NCBI GenBank assembly: GCA_023055505.1
Contig: JALIRH010000005.1
Location: forward strand, 2,542,001-2,606,000
Reading direction: 5' to 3'
Origin: Callipepla californica brunnescens
Taxonomy: Eukaryota > Chordata > Aves > Galliformes > Odontophoridae
DNA length: 64,000 nucleotides
Shown piece by piece: positions 25,641 to 38,384 of this stretch. A program made the position numbers and the translations under genes. Under the pieces are notes generated by a model that was not told the DNA's origin, searched no databases, and saw only the letters and a list, made by a program, of their open reading frames with translations. Numbering within the stretch: the stretch's first letter is position 1; every line of letters begins with the position of its first letter.

Positions 25641-28537
25641 TGAGCTTGCAGCTTGCCATTTATGCCAAGCACTGTAAGTTTCTGCAAAATATCTCATTTT
25701 CCCTCCTCCCTGCTCATTTTAAACTCTCATAACAGATTCACAGAAGGACTTCAGGAAAAACAGGCTATTACATAGCCTATATATTAAGAATTTTTGATTC
25801 ATTTAGGCAACATGAAAAGAGAATGAGAATGTAAAATATTTATTCAAGTAAATGTCATTTTATCATTTTCCATCCATGTGATAAGAGGAGAATGAAAACA
25901 GTTTAAACAGGAATTCTTGCCCCAATGGGTAGAAATTAGTCATCAAATGAGACAAATAAAAGAAAAATGTATTGGGAAGTTAGCCACACCACAACCTGAC
26001 GTCTTCAACTTGAGCCTCCTTTCTTTGTGCATATGTACTTCTGCATAAGTGCAGAGGAAAATGTGCAAACCAGCTTCTGCACTGGCTTTCTCAGCCCCCT
26101 TTCTGTACCATAACTTCCACAGAGTCAGGTGGCTCATTCTTCAACTTGGACAGAAGTTAGGGAGTTTTAATGATGCAACTAGGCCAAAACCTTCCCAGTC
26201 CTCGAAAACAAGTGCAAACATGCACTCTCCCACACTGTAGCAAGTCAGTGGCACCGTTGAGGTTGTTTTCCTTTTAACACAGGTAGATAAATCAGCTTAC
26301 AACAAGCAGTTCCAAACATGACATGTCATCTTTCTGCTGATGTCATGGAGATGCTTGGACAAGGAAACCTGGCCCCTAAAGGCTTGAACCTAGTAGTGCT
26401 CATGGCCTAACACTAGACCCAGGTATGCTGGCTCTTGAATCAAATGTTTTATACTGAATAAATTAAATACCAAGATTGCATTTGAAGCTGTACTTAAAGC
26501 ACAGAGCTGCTATGGTAACAGCTTTTGCAGGGAGCAGTTTCTCTCCACTCTGCATGCCACCAGCACTGTAACAGTGCATTCTCTGCAACACTCCAAGGAA
26601 ATATTCCCAGCCACAAGAAGTCCAGTGGCAGCTCACCACTTCCATCAGCAGCAGTGCTTTCTACAGGCTTGACTGGCTTTCACTGGAGATGTGCCTCCTA
26701 AATGTGAACCCTAAAAAGCAGGGTAGATAGCCAGGGCTACCTTGGGGACTGCTGCTGACATGCTGCAGAATGACAGCAGCTCTTTGGCCTCAGTACCCAC
26801 TGAGGGCATTAATAACCACAATTACCATAGTGAAAAGGCACAGAGAAAAGCTAAACAACTGGCTACTACAGACATAGATTCATTAAAATACACAGGCCTT
26901 CCATGCTGCTGAGCACCCCTGGCATGTTTTAATAACAGAGCAGAAAGGCATCCACTTCTTTTCATGATTTCCTGCGGGGGAGATGGTGTCATGTCAGCAC
27001 AGCCACAGCAACAAGGACAACAGAGCATTGAGGCAGATGAAATTGCAGAGACAGAAAGGCAGCAGCTACCCAAGTGAAGCTTTTCATTAACGACTGCCCT
27101 GGACCAGAACACAGTATCTGAGCCCTTTCTCCTACAGACGCCCTGGTGGATCTGCACTCTGCCTTTGAGCCTGGAGCCCATGCTGTGCCTCAGGCAGTGT
27201 AAGGCCGCTTGTTAAGAGCGTCATGGCACATGAGGCCTAATCCTCAGCTCTCACAGCAACAGCAATTCCCACCTTGGTGCAGCCTCAGCTCACAGCTACA
27301 ACTTTCTGCAATATGCACACGGAGCTCTCCTTCATCAGAAACCATTACAGCTGCGGGGATAACAAAAGCCATTTACCAGAAGGTGAGACCTGCAGCTGCT
27401 AGCCAAGTTGCCAGTGACACAAAATAGATGAAACCAGAACCAGGGCTTGCCAAGATGCCATTGGGGCCCCCAGTGCAATAGCAAGGGATGACAGGAACAG
27501 TGACAGCCATTTCTGGGTGACAGAAGCCTGTGATCCACACAGCCCTGCCCAGGCAGCCACCCATCTACTGGGGAAGCTGTTTGTCCCTGTAGGAATGCAG
27601 AGATTAAAGGAACACATCACACCCATGTTGTCCTTGAAACACTGCCACCTCATTTTCATCACACCACTTCACCCACTGCTTCAAAGAAAATTAAGAAAAG
27701 AAAACCAACAGCCTACCCTAGCAAATGCTCCTGCAACACTTCGGCTAAAAAAAGTAATGCTGTGGGGGCTATAGGAGAGTCTGCGTACTCCCATTCCAGG
27801 GGCTGTCCCTCTCACGCACAAGCAACAATGGGAGGAGTGATGAGTCAGACAGGGAAACCAACAGCTGCCAGCACGACAGCTGTAGCAACTAGGGCTGCTC
27901 TGAACAGAACCCACTTTCAGCTGAGGAAGAGGATAAGAACATCAACATTTCCTTTGCACCCTCCATGGCTGAAGACTCCATGGGAGTCCTGGGGGACTCT
28001 GAGGCACCACTGACTTCGTTACTGTTGTTACAAAAACCTTTCTCAACCAATGCTTTTGATCCCCACATAAATCTTTTTTTGAACATCCATTGCAGGCTGT
28101 GGCCCAAAGGCAATAACACATTTTCATCCTATCAGGATTTTTCTGTCGTGTGTAAGTCAATTAAGAAAGGCAAGACACATACATGAACACATTTTTCAGC
28201 AGTTTGCCATGGACTGGGAAAGCAGTTGTTTTCTTTAGCTGCTGCTATAAATCAAAGCATGGAAATACGAAAATATTAAGGTATCCTTATTTATAGTGAT
28301 GTGAGTAAGTGAGTTTGTGGAGTGCTGGCCAAAGAAAACAAAGAAGTCATCTCACTGACTCAAGATGATGAGATTTTTGGCTTCCTGAGTACAACAAAAC
28401 TGTAAGGATTCTTTTCAGAGCAGCAGAGCTGGTAATCCAATGTGTAATTATTCTCCAGTTATCATGCCATTTTTCAATAGCAACATTGATGATTTTAAAA
28501 GAATAAGGTTTTTTCAAAAGGAAAAAACAAAACTCAG

Positions 28538-28539
<2 letters not shown>
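25641..28539. other. Intronic sequence, slightly GC-richer from 26.6 to 28.1 kb
   Basis: Unique sequence. The 26.6-28.1 kb part has a higher GC content and many overlapping open frames on both strands, as expected when stop codons are diluted by GC. No splice-flanked exon or known protein was recognised. Confidence 0.45.

Positions 28540-28566
<27 letters not shown>
28540..28566. repeat. T27 homopolymer
   Basis: Uninterrupted T run on the plus strand. There is no identifiable retroelement body next to it and no clear target-site duplication. Confidence 0.95.
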
Positions 28567-28568
<2 letters not shown>

Positions 28569-29310
28569 CTTGGATCTGGATTTTGTGAATGCAAATGAAC
28601 TGCAGGCATAGCTTCAGTCAGTTAAGAATACCAAAGGCAAGGCTTCATATGGCCCTAGTAACATCTGCCCATATCTATGCACTCCTCTAGATCTGTCTCA
28701 CTCGTGGATCTAAGTTAATCCACTGCAAACACAAGACAACACTCAGAATCGCACTGATGCCTGTCACTTCTGCTTGACTCCATGGCAACACATTACCTAA
28801 GACATAGCTGCCAACTGCACTGGTTTGGTAATTTGCTAAGCTGGTGTTTGGTAATTTTATCACAGGCAATTAAATATACAATACGAGCAATTAAACATAA
28901 GGCACAGGGCACACCAGTGGCTTCCTCAGTCTTCTACTCCAGGGATCCAGGCTGGCACTTTTGTGTTGCTGGGTTTTAACCAAAGAATCCCTACAGCAGG
29001 AAATGGCCACAGTAGCTTCCCCGGCCAACAGGTCCTGGCAGGGCTCAAGCCCATAGATTGCAAAGCAGTTCCTTGACCCAGATCAGTAATTGAACCATCG
29101 GCATGAAAGCTAAGACGAATTTTTCACATTTCCAAGCAATGATTTAAAATATATTTGCTTGTAATGTAAAAAATGTTTCTGCCCTCTGAGTTTCCATCTC
29201 AGTCTACATTCAATAGCCATGCTTAAAAGAAATGCATTATTTCTAGGGTGTAAAATGAACAATTGCAAACTATTTTTGAATCCCCAAAAATATTCATTTG
29301 GAAGTCATTA
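28567..29310. other. Intronic sequence, nothing recognised
   Basis: Unique sequence with no coding or repeat signal that I can support. Confidence 0.5.
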
Positions 29311-29352
29311 AATCATAGAATAGTTTGGGTTGGAAGGGACCTCAAAGTCCCA
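29311..29352 (-). mobile_element. CR1 LINE remnant, terminal 40 bp
   Basis: aatcatagaatagtttgggt is followed by tggaagggacctcaaag. This is the extreme 3' end of a CR1 copy in reverse complement; similarity stops after about 42 bp. Confidence 0.85.
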
Positions 29353-29693
29353 ACTGAATATTATACTTAGGCCCACACTTGCTTTTCAGAGGTGCCCTTA
29401 GGCAACAACAGCTTCTCTTGGCCTTGTTTCTTCCTTCAGTCTTCCACCCATTGTTCCCACAAAGGAACCTTGTCTTGCTGGTGTCAGGATTGTATCTGCT
29501 ACTCTCCACAAAGGAGACTGTCCCCAGCCCAGTGGTGCTATTTGACCCAATGTAAAACGCTTATTTCTGACATATCTACTCTTGGCTTTTCTTGTAGCCT
29601 TCCTTCTCTTTCCCTAAGTTCTTCAGCTGGGAACAGATACCTAGATTTTACAACTATAAGGCAAGCTTCCTAAAGGAAAGCTGTTTTACAAAG
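29353..29693. other. Intronic sequence, nothing recognised
   Basis: Unique sequence between a CR1 remnant and a T-rich tract. Confidence 0.5.
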
Positions 29694-29697
29694 TTTT

Positions 29698-29730
<33 letters not shown>

Positions 29731-29747
29731 TTTTTTTTGTTTTTTTT
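29694..29747. repeat. T-rich low-complexity tract
   Basis: T runs broken by single G at intervals of four to five bases, then a T12 and a T7 run. Confidence 0.93.
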
Positions 29748-30998
29748 AACAAATAGAGAAAGGATTTAGAAGCCAAGTGAACACAGTGATGACAGCTGGG
29801 TCTGAAATCTACCTGATGACTACTGCTTGGTTTTCAACATCCACTCGGCCACAGCACATAATGCAGCCGTTCTGCTCAAAGGGGTGTCAGTCAATATTAA
29901 TTAGAGGCACAGGCACATTAACACAGCCATTAGACTGCTCTCTCAGTCTGATGAACAAAGGCATCATTTTCCTGCTCCTGCTCTTCTAAAAGAATCTCCA
30001 TCCCCAGGTAAATTTAGATTTCAAGGGAAAGTATAGAAGGTTTCCAATAACCTCATTAAAGCACTCCCTTCATTGGCAAAAGACAAATGTTCTTATTTGC
30101 GAAAACAAACCAACAAACAAACCCAAACATCAACAGAGTCCCAGACCAGGGGCAAACATGCTTCAGAAAGGAGAAGGCTGGCAACAGGCAGTCTACACCA
30201 GCTGGCAAGTTTCTCTTCTGGAATTTGCTTCTGCAAAAGGTTAATCCTTGGTATGTTTCAGGGATGCAAATGCAAAATACACGTGGCCACATGCAATGTG
30301 GAGGTTTTATGGCTAAAGACAGAAAGGTCACAGACACTCATCAAACTGACATTTCTGCTGCAAAAGCTCACTGAACAGCAAAGTCCTTACTGTGACCCTC
30401 CTCCCTAAGTCACAGAGACATGAACTACAGAATATATATTTCAGGGTCTGAGAAAAGAGGCAGGAAGGTACAGTAGACAGGTGTATAGGGGACCTCCTCT
30501 GCCCCAGACACCACTTATCAGCCCTGTTTTGAGTTACTAAGCTGTCTCAGATGAGGCATAAATGATTTTAAGCCATGAACAAATGCAGTGTGTGGATGCT
30601 TGGTTTGTGTAACACTGCGGTGATACAGGCGCAGCCATTTTCTCAGGCTTTTCCTCCAGCAGCTCCCATCTCTTGGGCTGCTCTACTCAGAGAAAAAGAT
30701 TGACAGCACTGTGAGAGAGATGTCACAAATAAAACACCCAGTACTTCATAGGTCATATTCTGAGGGACAATGACAATAAATCTGAATTTATTTCCTGAAT
30801 TACAATGCTAGCTCTTTCCTCAGACCTGTATTTCAAAATACCCCTGAGAACTTCCATATTTTAGTATTCCATTTCCCCTCCATGTTTACTGGAATAGCAC
30901 TTCAGCCTATAATTCTTCATCATCTTATTCATTTTGAATCTGAGCATCTCCCTTTCTGCTGTATTAAAAAAATCTTTCTCATAGCAAGCTTACATTAT
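29748..30998. other. Intronic sequence, nothing recognised
   Basis: Unique sequence. Overlapping frames at 30056-30408 lack splice context. Confidence 0.5.
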
Positions 30999-31022
30999 AA
31001 AAAAAAAAAAAAAAAAAAAAAA
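30999..31022. repeat. A24 homopolymer
   Basis: Uninterrupted A run. The sequence upstream is not a recognised retrocopy, and no flanking direct repeat is evident. Confidence 0.95.
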
Positions 31023-34000
31023 GCAGTAATTTTTATGATGTGCCTTACGAGAAAATAGGTATTTTGCAATTTTTATTTTACCTCCTCTTCAATCCTAATC
31101 TGATTTTTATGTTAGCATTGGAGATTAGGGTTTACTGTTACAATTCACTCACAGTGAGAGAGACTTCATCCTCATTTTATCCTTTAGGACTACCATTATA
31201 CAGCTGTCATGACTGCAGCACAAATTTAACACATTCCTCGTATGTATTAATTCTGATCTTATTTTGAGGAATACAGTTTTTCCCTTTGTTTCCAGTCATT
31301 TTGATGGAAAAACACCCCACACCCAGAAATAACCCTGCCTTCTGGGTGTAGGATTTACTAAAGCCATTCTGTCCAGGAAAGAAAAATCAATTGTATTTCC
31401 ATTCCCTAGAAACAAGAACTCTCTTCCATCAGAGCACTGAGAGTTGCTCACAGCATACACTGACACGCACATATACGGGCTTTCCCACTGACACAATGGA
31501 AATTTCTCATCAGGAAGGATTTCTCTGCCCTCCAGCTAGAGGTGTGCTATAGCCACAGCTCCCATGCTCACTCTGATCAGCTCAAATGGAAATTTTCACA
31601 CTACGGAAAGTTTCAATGGATGCAGGCTTTTGCAAACAGATTCCACTATTTATCAACAAATCCCAGTATATGCTGTCTTGATCTTAGTGTCTTCATACAA
31701 CAACAGATTGGAGTGTTGGCAAACACACTCAGCCCAAAATGCAACAAGCACTGGGACAACGCATAGCTCTTTACCCCAGGACAATATAACTTTCAGCACA
31801 TTCTGAAAAAGGGACTTGTCTGTTCTGTCTCCACCACAACATCACTCCAGCCACCACATTTCCTTTCACTCGCCTGGGACAAAGGGAAACACACCACAGT
31901 ACCTTTGCTCCCACTGCTGCTGCTCTCTTGAAGCCTCCCTGTAGTCTGGCAAGGCAGCAGAACACACGGTGTATCCCAGCACAGCCCACCTTACACTGCT
32001 AACGGGTAATATGGGTGTTGCTCCCTACCAGTGTATGTTGTATTTCCATTAGGGTTGCTCCGTCTCCTGCCTGCACAGTCCCAGACAAAGGTTACGCTGC
32101 CACAGCACTTTCTACATGGAAGAGCCATTCCCCGTGAATGCCTCTCATCCTGCAGCAGCACGAGGCTGCTCCATGCAGCCCTCTGAACTGCAAGCATTTA
32201 GGGAGAGAGATAGGGCTGTCTCAACAGCAGACTGCATCCTGACCAGGAGAAGCTTTAGTCAGGGCTGCTCCATGAGGCTTTCCTTTTAGAAAACTCAGCT
32301 TTTATTCATCAAATGTAAAAGTAACCCATAAAGGGGGAGGGAGAGAGCAAGAGAGGGGCCTGCCTATTCTCTTACAGGGTGCTGTCAGTTTGGTTCTTCC
32401 CAACCTGAAGCACACAGAACACCAAAGGCAGTTTTCAGTGTCAATACCTCAGTGTTTTACCTCCCAGATCCAGCAGCTGATTAGCTCTGCAGAGTTACAC
32501 TTTGCTCGCTTATGGCCAAGAAGCACTTCCTGGCTCAACAGTGATCCTAAGGGTCTTCGGTTGCATTGGTCAGACAAAGCACAGGAAGCAAAGCCTTACA
32601 CTCTTCCCTGCAGTGGTGTTCCACTACTGGAAATGTCATCACAAACTCTGAACTTTGGCTGTCAAAATTAAACGTAGGGTCCCTTCCGTCCTCCTGAAGC
32701 CTTTCCTGCCAGTTCAAGGAAATGGGCTTTTCCCAGTTCCCAGTGAGGTGCAGGATAGCCATGAGTTTCACCTGCAACACAGCAGACACAACACAAGCAG
32801 ACAACAGGAAAAAGGGATGAGAAACAGAAGGGTTTGTGGGTTTGGTTTTCTTTTCCTTTCTAAAGAAGGCAAGCTGTCAGAAGTTCAAATTTTGCGGAAA
32901 CGACTGTATCACTCACATTCCAAATTTAGCTACAACAACCACAGGAGATACGGCAAGGGGCCCAGTCCTGTGTCACAACTGCAGTTTGGTGTACAGAACA
33001 ATACCAAACACATTCTCTTTTGGTGTCTGCAATGGAGATGTTGAAGGTATACCACCTTCGAGAGACCTAGATAGTACACTCTTCTCAAGCTTCCCTTCAG
33101 TTCAGATGACTCCACTTGTCTACTCAAGTAATAAACTAGTTCCCAGTATTCAAATACCAAATTGCAGGTCTGTTCCTCCTCACTCTAATGCCATTTTTTT
33201 CTGGTTTAAAATGAATGTTGTTATCATCTGCTCTTGTTTATACTGTCTCAGCCCATCCCATTATGATCTATCACATGCTACCTGTCACCCAATTGCGAGT
33301 GAGCTACAAACACCAAAGCCATAATAAACAGGAGTTCACCCCTCATTGATTCATATTTCATCCAACCCAGCTGCTGCGCAGCAGCGATGCTATGCCCTGA
33401 GAGGGGTCTGCTCTGCCTGGTGCTGCTGTCACCACTCACAGAGTACCACAACCTCAGAAGGACAAAGAGCCCGACACAGTGAATTCTTGTTCAAATCCTC
33501 AGGGTATTTGTCTTTGCTTTAGCTTCCTAAAAGTAGCACTAAAGAGGAAAATAAGGCTTTCAGGGTTTGCTTGTTTCTTTCCTAACCAGTTTTGAAAAGA
33601 GTCCCTCATCCATACACTGTTAGCAACTTAATGCTCGAAAAGCAGAAAGCTCCTTGACAAAGGAGACATGACCTGTATCTTGCCCTACTCAGCAGCATTG
33701 TATCCTTCTGCCTGCTTATAGAATAAAGCAAAATGTTGCACATGAAAGGCAGTTCAGCAATTAGGGCTTCTGCCTGTGCCTCTTCAAGAGCTTTTTGCAC
33801 TGCACTCATGAATTCCTTTAAAATTTCTCTACCACGTTTTCCTCTTTCTGCAAAAAGCAATTAAGAATATTTACTGACCTCACAGGGAAGACACATTGCT
33901 TCAGTTAATTAAAGGCTTTAAGATCACCCAGTGAAGGGCTTTATAAGGCAAAGTGTGTAATAAACCCAGAAAATGAACCAGCTGAGAGGAAGAGGTCATC

Positions 34001-34308
34001 TCCAAAGTAAAGTGTGTCAAATAGAGATCTCACTGAGATTTAAACAAAAAGTTTTCATTTAAATTAGCACAATGTGCTTTGTCACTGTACCTTAACTGAC
34101 ATTTTTCAACATGAGCTGTTTGGGAAACTGGAAGGGATGTATTTAAAGGCAGTCTGCAATCAATTCAAGGTACCTGACTCAAACTGCAGCCTATAAACAT
34201 CAGCACGCTGACTGCTGCAAGCTGTAAAAAGGCACCAAGCACCAATAACAATGCCCCTCACTGCTACGATTCATTATCTCAAGCAAAACCCTCTTGAATC
34301 TTTTGGGG

Positions 34309-34310
<2 letters not shown>
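31023..34310. other. Intronic sequence, nothing recognised
   Basis: Unique sequence. Open frames of up to about 160 codons on the plus strand near 32655-33324 do not resemble any family I know and have no supporting splice sites. A perfect 14-bp palindrome (ctgctgcgcagcag) lies at about 33371-33384. Confidence 0.5.
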
Positions 34311-34339
<29 letters not shown>

Positions 34340-34346
34340 AGAAGAA
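34311..34346. repeat. A24 run followed by (GAA)4
   Basis: 24 A bases (34311-34334), then four GAA units (34335-34346). The GAA units probably arose by mutation and slippage at the end of the A run. Confidence 0.95.
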
Positions 34347-34915
34347 TCAGCTGCTTTCAGTAAAACACCTGGAAGCCTGCAGAGAGTAGCTTCTTACAGG
34401 CTGTTGCCTCACTGATCACTTCCAACTGCCAAACACAGCATTTCTGATGTGCTAACAAGTGTCCAGAAATGTGATTTACAGGCTTCTGCAAACAGCAACC
34501 AGGATGAAAAACCTACTTCCTGACCTGAAGAGAAAAAGGTGACATGGAAGAGGCAAATATAAAAGTAAAGGCACAGTACAATCCCACAGGAATGAATTTT
34601 ACTTTCAAGCCTCCTTGAAACAACACACCTATTTCCTGAGAACACATTTCATCTTCCAAGCAACCACAGCTCTTCTGATTCTAAGTGCCTAAATAAACAC
34701 ATTACACAAACTGCTAATAAGGATAGATTTTTCTGTCTTGTCTTTCATCATTTCTTGCAGGCTCTGACTGCATGGCAATCTCTCAAATTTTAAGTCATTC
34801 TGGTCTTGGTTTCACACCTTCATCTACCTTTTAATTAGTTTTCATGTGAGGAATGCAAAGTATCCAAGTCACTAACCCAATATTTTCTTTTAAACTAAAC
34901 CAAAGACTCCAGCAG
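34347..34915. other. Intronic sequence, nothing recognised
   Basis: Unique sequence between a poly-A tract and a short tandem duplication. Confidence 0.5.
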
Positions 34916-34959
34916 AAGGAGATGGGAGGACCAGAGAAAGGAGATGGGAGGACCAGAGA
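34916..34959 (+). repeat. Perfect 22-bp tandem duplication
   Basis: The 22-mer aaggagatgggaggaccaga plus ga occurs twice with no mismatch and no spacer (34916-34937 and 34938-34959). It sits at the 5' border of the plus-strand CR1 that follows. Confidence 0.95.
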
Positions 34960-34960
34960 A

Positions 34961-35393
34961 GGGTGGTGAAGCTGTGAAGGGTCTGGAGAACAAGTCTTAT
35001 GAGGAAAGGCTGAGGGAACAGCAGTTGTTCAGACTGAGAAGAAAAGGCCAGGGAAGACATTATGGCTTTCTACAGCTCCCTGAAAGGAGGTTGTGGTGAT
35101 GTGGAGGTCAGCCTCTTCTCCCAGGTAACAGTGATAGCATGAGAGGGAATGGAGAAAATGGCCTTACCCTGCTTGGATATTAGGTTGGTCATCAGGAAAA
35201 ACTCAGAAAGAACAGTGATGCACTGGCACAGTCCGCCCAGGAAAGTGGTAAAGTCACCATACCTGGGAGCATACAAGAACCATGAAGATTCGTCACTGAG
35301 GGACATGGTTAACAGACACGGTGGGAATGAGCAGGGGTTGTACTTAGTGATCTTAGAATCATGAAGGTTGGAAAAGTTCTACAATTCTGTGAC
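34961..35393 (+). mobile_element. CR1 LINE fragment, antisense to the gene, with inverted 3' segment
   Basis: On the plus strand, agggtctggagaacaagtct, tatgaggaaaggctgaggga and ttcagactgagaagaaaagg, then a lggatattagg-type block and acttagtgatctta, follow the CR1 order towards the 3' end, which finishes in attctgtgac. At 35357-35380 about 24 bases read as the reverse complement of what CR1 has there: aatcatgaaggttggaaaag occurs where the forward strand should carry the ttttccaacctt block. It is opposite in strand to most CR1 copies in the window. Confidence 0.92.
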
Positions 35394-38384
35394 ACCAGTA
35401 AAAGGTAAATTCACAAACAGTCACTGCGACATTTCTCTGTTAGTGGGAAGATTTTTAGCTTTCAGCCACTTTGTATTGGCAAGTCACTATTTTTAGTGTC
35501 CCATCAGTAGAATAAAGGAGAGTGAAATAAGAAAGGATACAGGTTATCAGAAGCATCATACTCTAAGCACCTGTTTCCACAAGCTAAACCACTCCATGCT
35601 CCTGGTGATCTTGCAAGCTTGACACTGTCAAGCTCAGATCAACAATGTTTTTTTCATAAGTGTGTTTTTAAGAGCAGGTGCATTCTTAAAAAATCAGAAT
35701 CGAAAGACTGTCTCTGCTCTTCTGGCAGCCAGAATTAACGGTGAGAACTTGCAGCTTATTACATGCACGTTGTTACAGCACTTCATAACTCAGTACAATA
35801 TATGTCTTGGAGGCGTCTGTGGATAATGGTCAAGTTAAGCACTACAGTAATCTGCTACCATCTGACATGCACAGGCAAAGTCAACAACTCAGTTTAATGA
35901 TTTAAGGATTAAAATGAGTTTAGTTTTGTAAGAAGGATGAGCTGGATTCATTAGAAAATGGAGTTTAATTAATAGACTACTTCAAGTTATAATTAGCTAA
36001 TGAAGTACAGAAACAAAAAATCAGAAATCCAAGCACACAACTATGATTTACAGCTCTGCAATTAAAACATGTGGAAGGAGTACATGTTATAACTGCTCAC
36101 CTTCACCAATAACCCAGAAAACAATATTTCTTTGAATTCATGTTTAAATACTTATGTATAGTCCAGGCTTCACAATTTGCTTTTAAGTTATATCACTTGC
36201 ATTTGTAGCCTGTAGTAAATAGAGGTGCAGAGCTGATGTGTAATTCACTCCTTTTTCATTCTTACCAGTATGAAAAAGCTAGGAAGAAGTTGCATCAGCT
36301 AAGATTTCTGTCCAGTCTGAGCACACAGACGTTATGGGATGAATATTTTTGAAACAGAGGTAGGAGGAAACAGCAGCCCATCCACAGATCAGGGCAACTC
36401 TGTAGCATCCAGAAGCAGCTCCAGACCTAGGTGCTCCCACACAGCCCATGATACAACCATCCCCAGTGGTGTGCAGTGCATGACCAGTGTGGCACAGTGC
36501 TTCACCCACTGCCTTGGGTATGAGGCTTAGGGCTCTGGGGGCAGAGGAGTAAGGTATCTAAAATCCAAATACTGCAAAAGCACATGTTGACTTCATAACA
36601 ATAGTCCAGAAATCATGTTAGCAGGACTTCAGCATGGCTTCCACTTTCCACAGAGTCACAAATATTTCCTATGCAATAGCATTATTCATATTGTGTTAAT
36701 ACAGGGAATTGAGCATGGAGGCTCCAAAAAAAGCACAAAATCCCCTCCCCAGACATCTTCTGAAGGAGAGGTCACAGCAGTGGAAGCTGAATTACCAGTT
36801 TTGCATTTGGACTCGAGTTTGAGTTCAGAAAAACTGCAGGTCTCATTTCTTCCAGGTGGGATCTGCTGTTCCCTGTACTACAAAGCTGGGTCACCAACTA
36901 AGATTCTGTTTGTCTAAACTGCCCTAGTCTGAACCTCTGCTGTCACCTATAGCCATTCTCTTGGACCAGGTGATGATAGCAAAACCACCCATATATTGTA
37001 GCGTGCTGGGAGAAGACCCAAAGGGTGCAAGAATCCGTAAGGGGAGATAGAAAGATGCAAACAAAAACACTCAATGGTAATTTCTGGGGGCTAACAAGAC
37101 CTTGATGCTCTCAGTTTGGGTTGTTTGAATTCAGGATCACAGCATGAGACAGCCCAGCACACAGCACTGATGAAGACATTTCCAGTCAACCTTTCCAACA
37201 GTTGCTAACCTTCAAGGAATTAAGTCTTTACAAGAACACACGCAGCCTTTCTTCAGACAGACACACTCAGTGTCTCCCAGAGACATGCTATTTACAGCAG
37301 CACTAAAACATTCATCGTTGACGTTGCAGGGAAATCTCATCTACTTTTTCCAGAATTAACCCAACTGATTATCATCTTCATTATTCAGAGTATCTAACAA
37401 ACTCTAGACTGTGGGAACTCAGTTTGTTGAATTCAGAGCATGGAATAATTGACTCTTCATTCCAACTGCCTTCATTTTAGAAGTCAGTGTTGTAACTGGC
37501 AATTCAGCAGTCAGTGCTGAAGATCATTTCTAGAGGAGGTATATCTCGACTTGCCAGCATCAATGAGAGCAAATTAGCGGATTTCTAGTGTTTGAATATA
37601 TTTTTTAAACACACCCTAAAACACCATTAAAAACAGAATCCCATAGGAAGACAACTGATCTTTGCCAGTGGTCTTGATCCAGTTCATACAAGCTTGAGGC
37701 AAATACTGCTTGTGCCGTATACACACAAATGCATACATCTAACAGGAAAGACTATCAAACTGTCCCAACACCTCTCATCACATGCACCCATGGCAGCCCT
37801 GGGAGCAGTGTGAAGTCCCGGCCAGCGCAGCACATCGCAGCAGCACATTTTTAGCACACAGAGCTGCAGCAGCTCAGCCTGCTGATAGCAAGATGAGATT
37901 GCTAAATGCAGAATTCATGGGAATTCAGCCATGCCCCCTCCCTCAGTGTTCTACAAAGTGCATCAAACAAGAGACAAGCTACGCTATTTTAAGATGATAT
38001 TATCACAGAAGATAGACCATAGACAGTTTTAAAATTCAGCCAAACTTCAAGACTCACCCTGAATCTGAGCCTGACCAAACAAGGAGTTGGCAAACGTTGC
38101 AAAACTGAGTTAAAACAAAAGGCTGAGAAACACAAAGCAGCAGAACACAAGCCAGCAACCCACAGTGCACCACATGTGCCTAAGTGTCCTTGCTTAAGTC
38201 CAGTGACCTAGAACCTCCTCTCCAAACAAAGTGCACCTGAAGGAGCATCACTTCCAGCCAGCCCACGAGGAGGTGAAAAGAACGCTGCTGAAATCCAACA
38301 GCTTGTCCCCTCAGCAACATCACAGCAGCATAGGGCATGGCACGTCCCAGCAACCCTCCTGAAAACAAAGCTCTGAGCTCTCAC
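35394..38384. other. Intronic sequence, nothing recognised
   Basis: Repeat-poor unique sequence. AT-rich parts at 35.9-36.2 kb contain several TAAT/ATTA words. No exon recognised. Confidence 0.5.

Noticed and set aside
30999..31022. Poly-A tract as the tail of a retrocopied gene
   Set aside because: No recognisable transcript body upstream and no flanking target-site duplication. The same holds for the tracts at 28540, 34311 and 45692.
32655..33324. Two overlapping plus-strand frames of 129 and 162 codons
   Set aside because: Overlapping frames, no domain, no codon bias visible, and on the opposite strand to the host gene.
33371..33384. 14-bp perfect palindrome
   Set aside because: Short palindromes of this size occur by chance in 64 kb, and nothing around it suggests a function.
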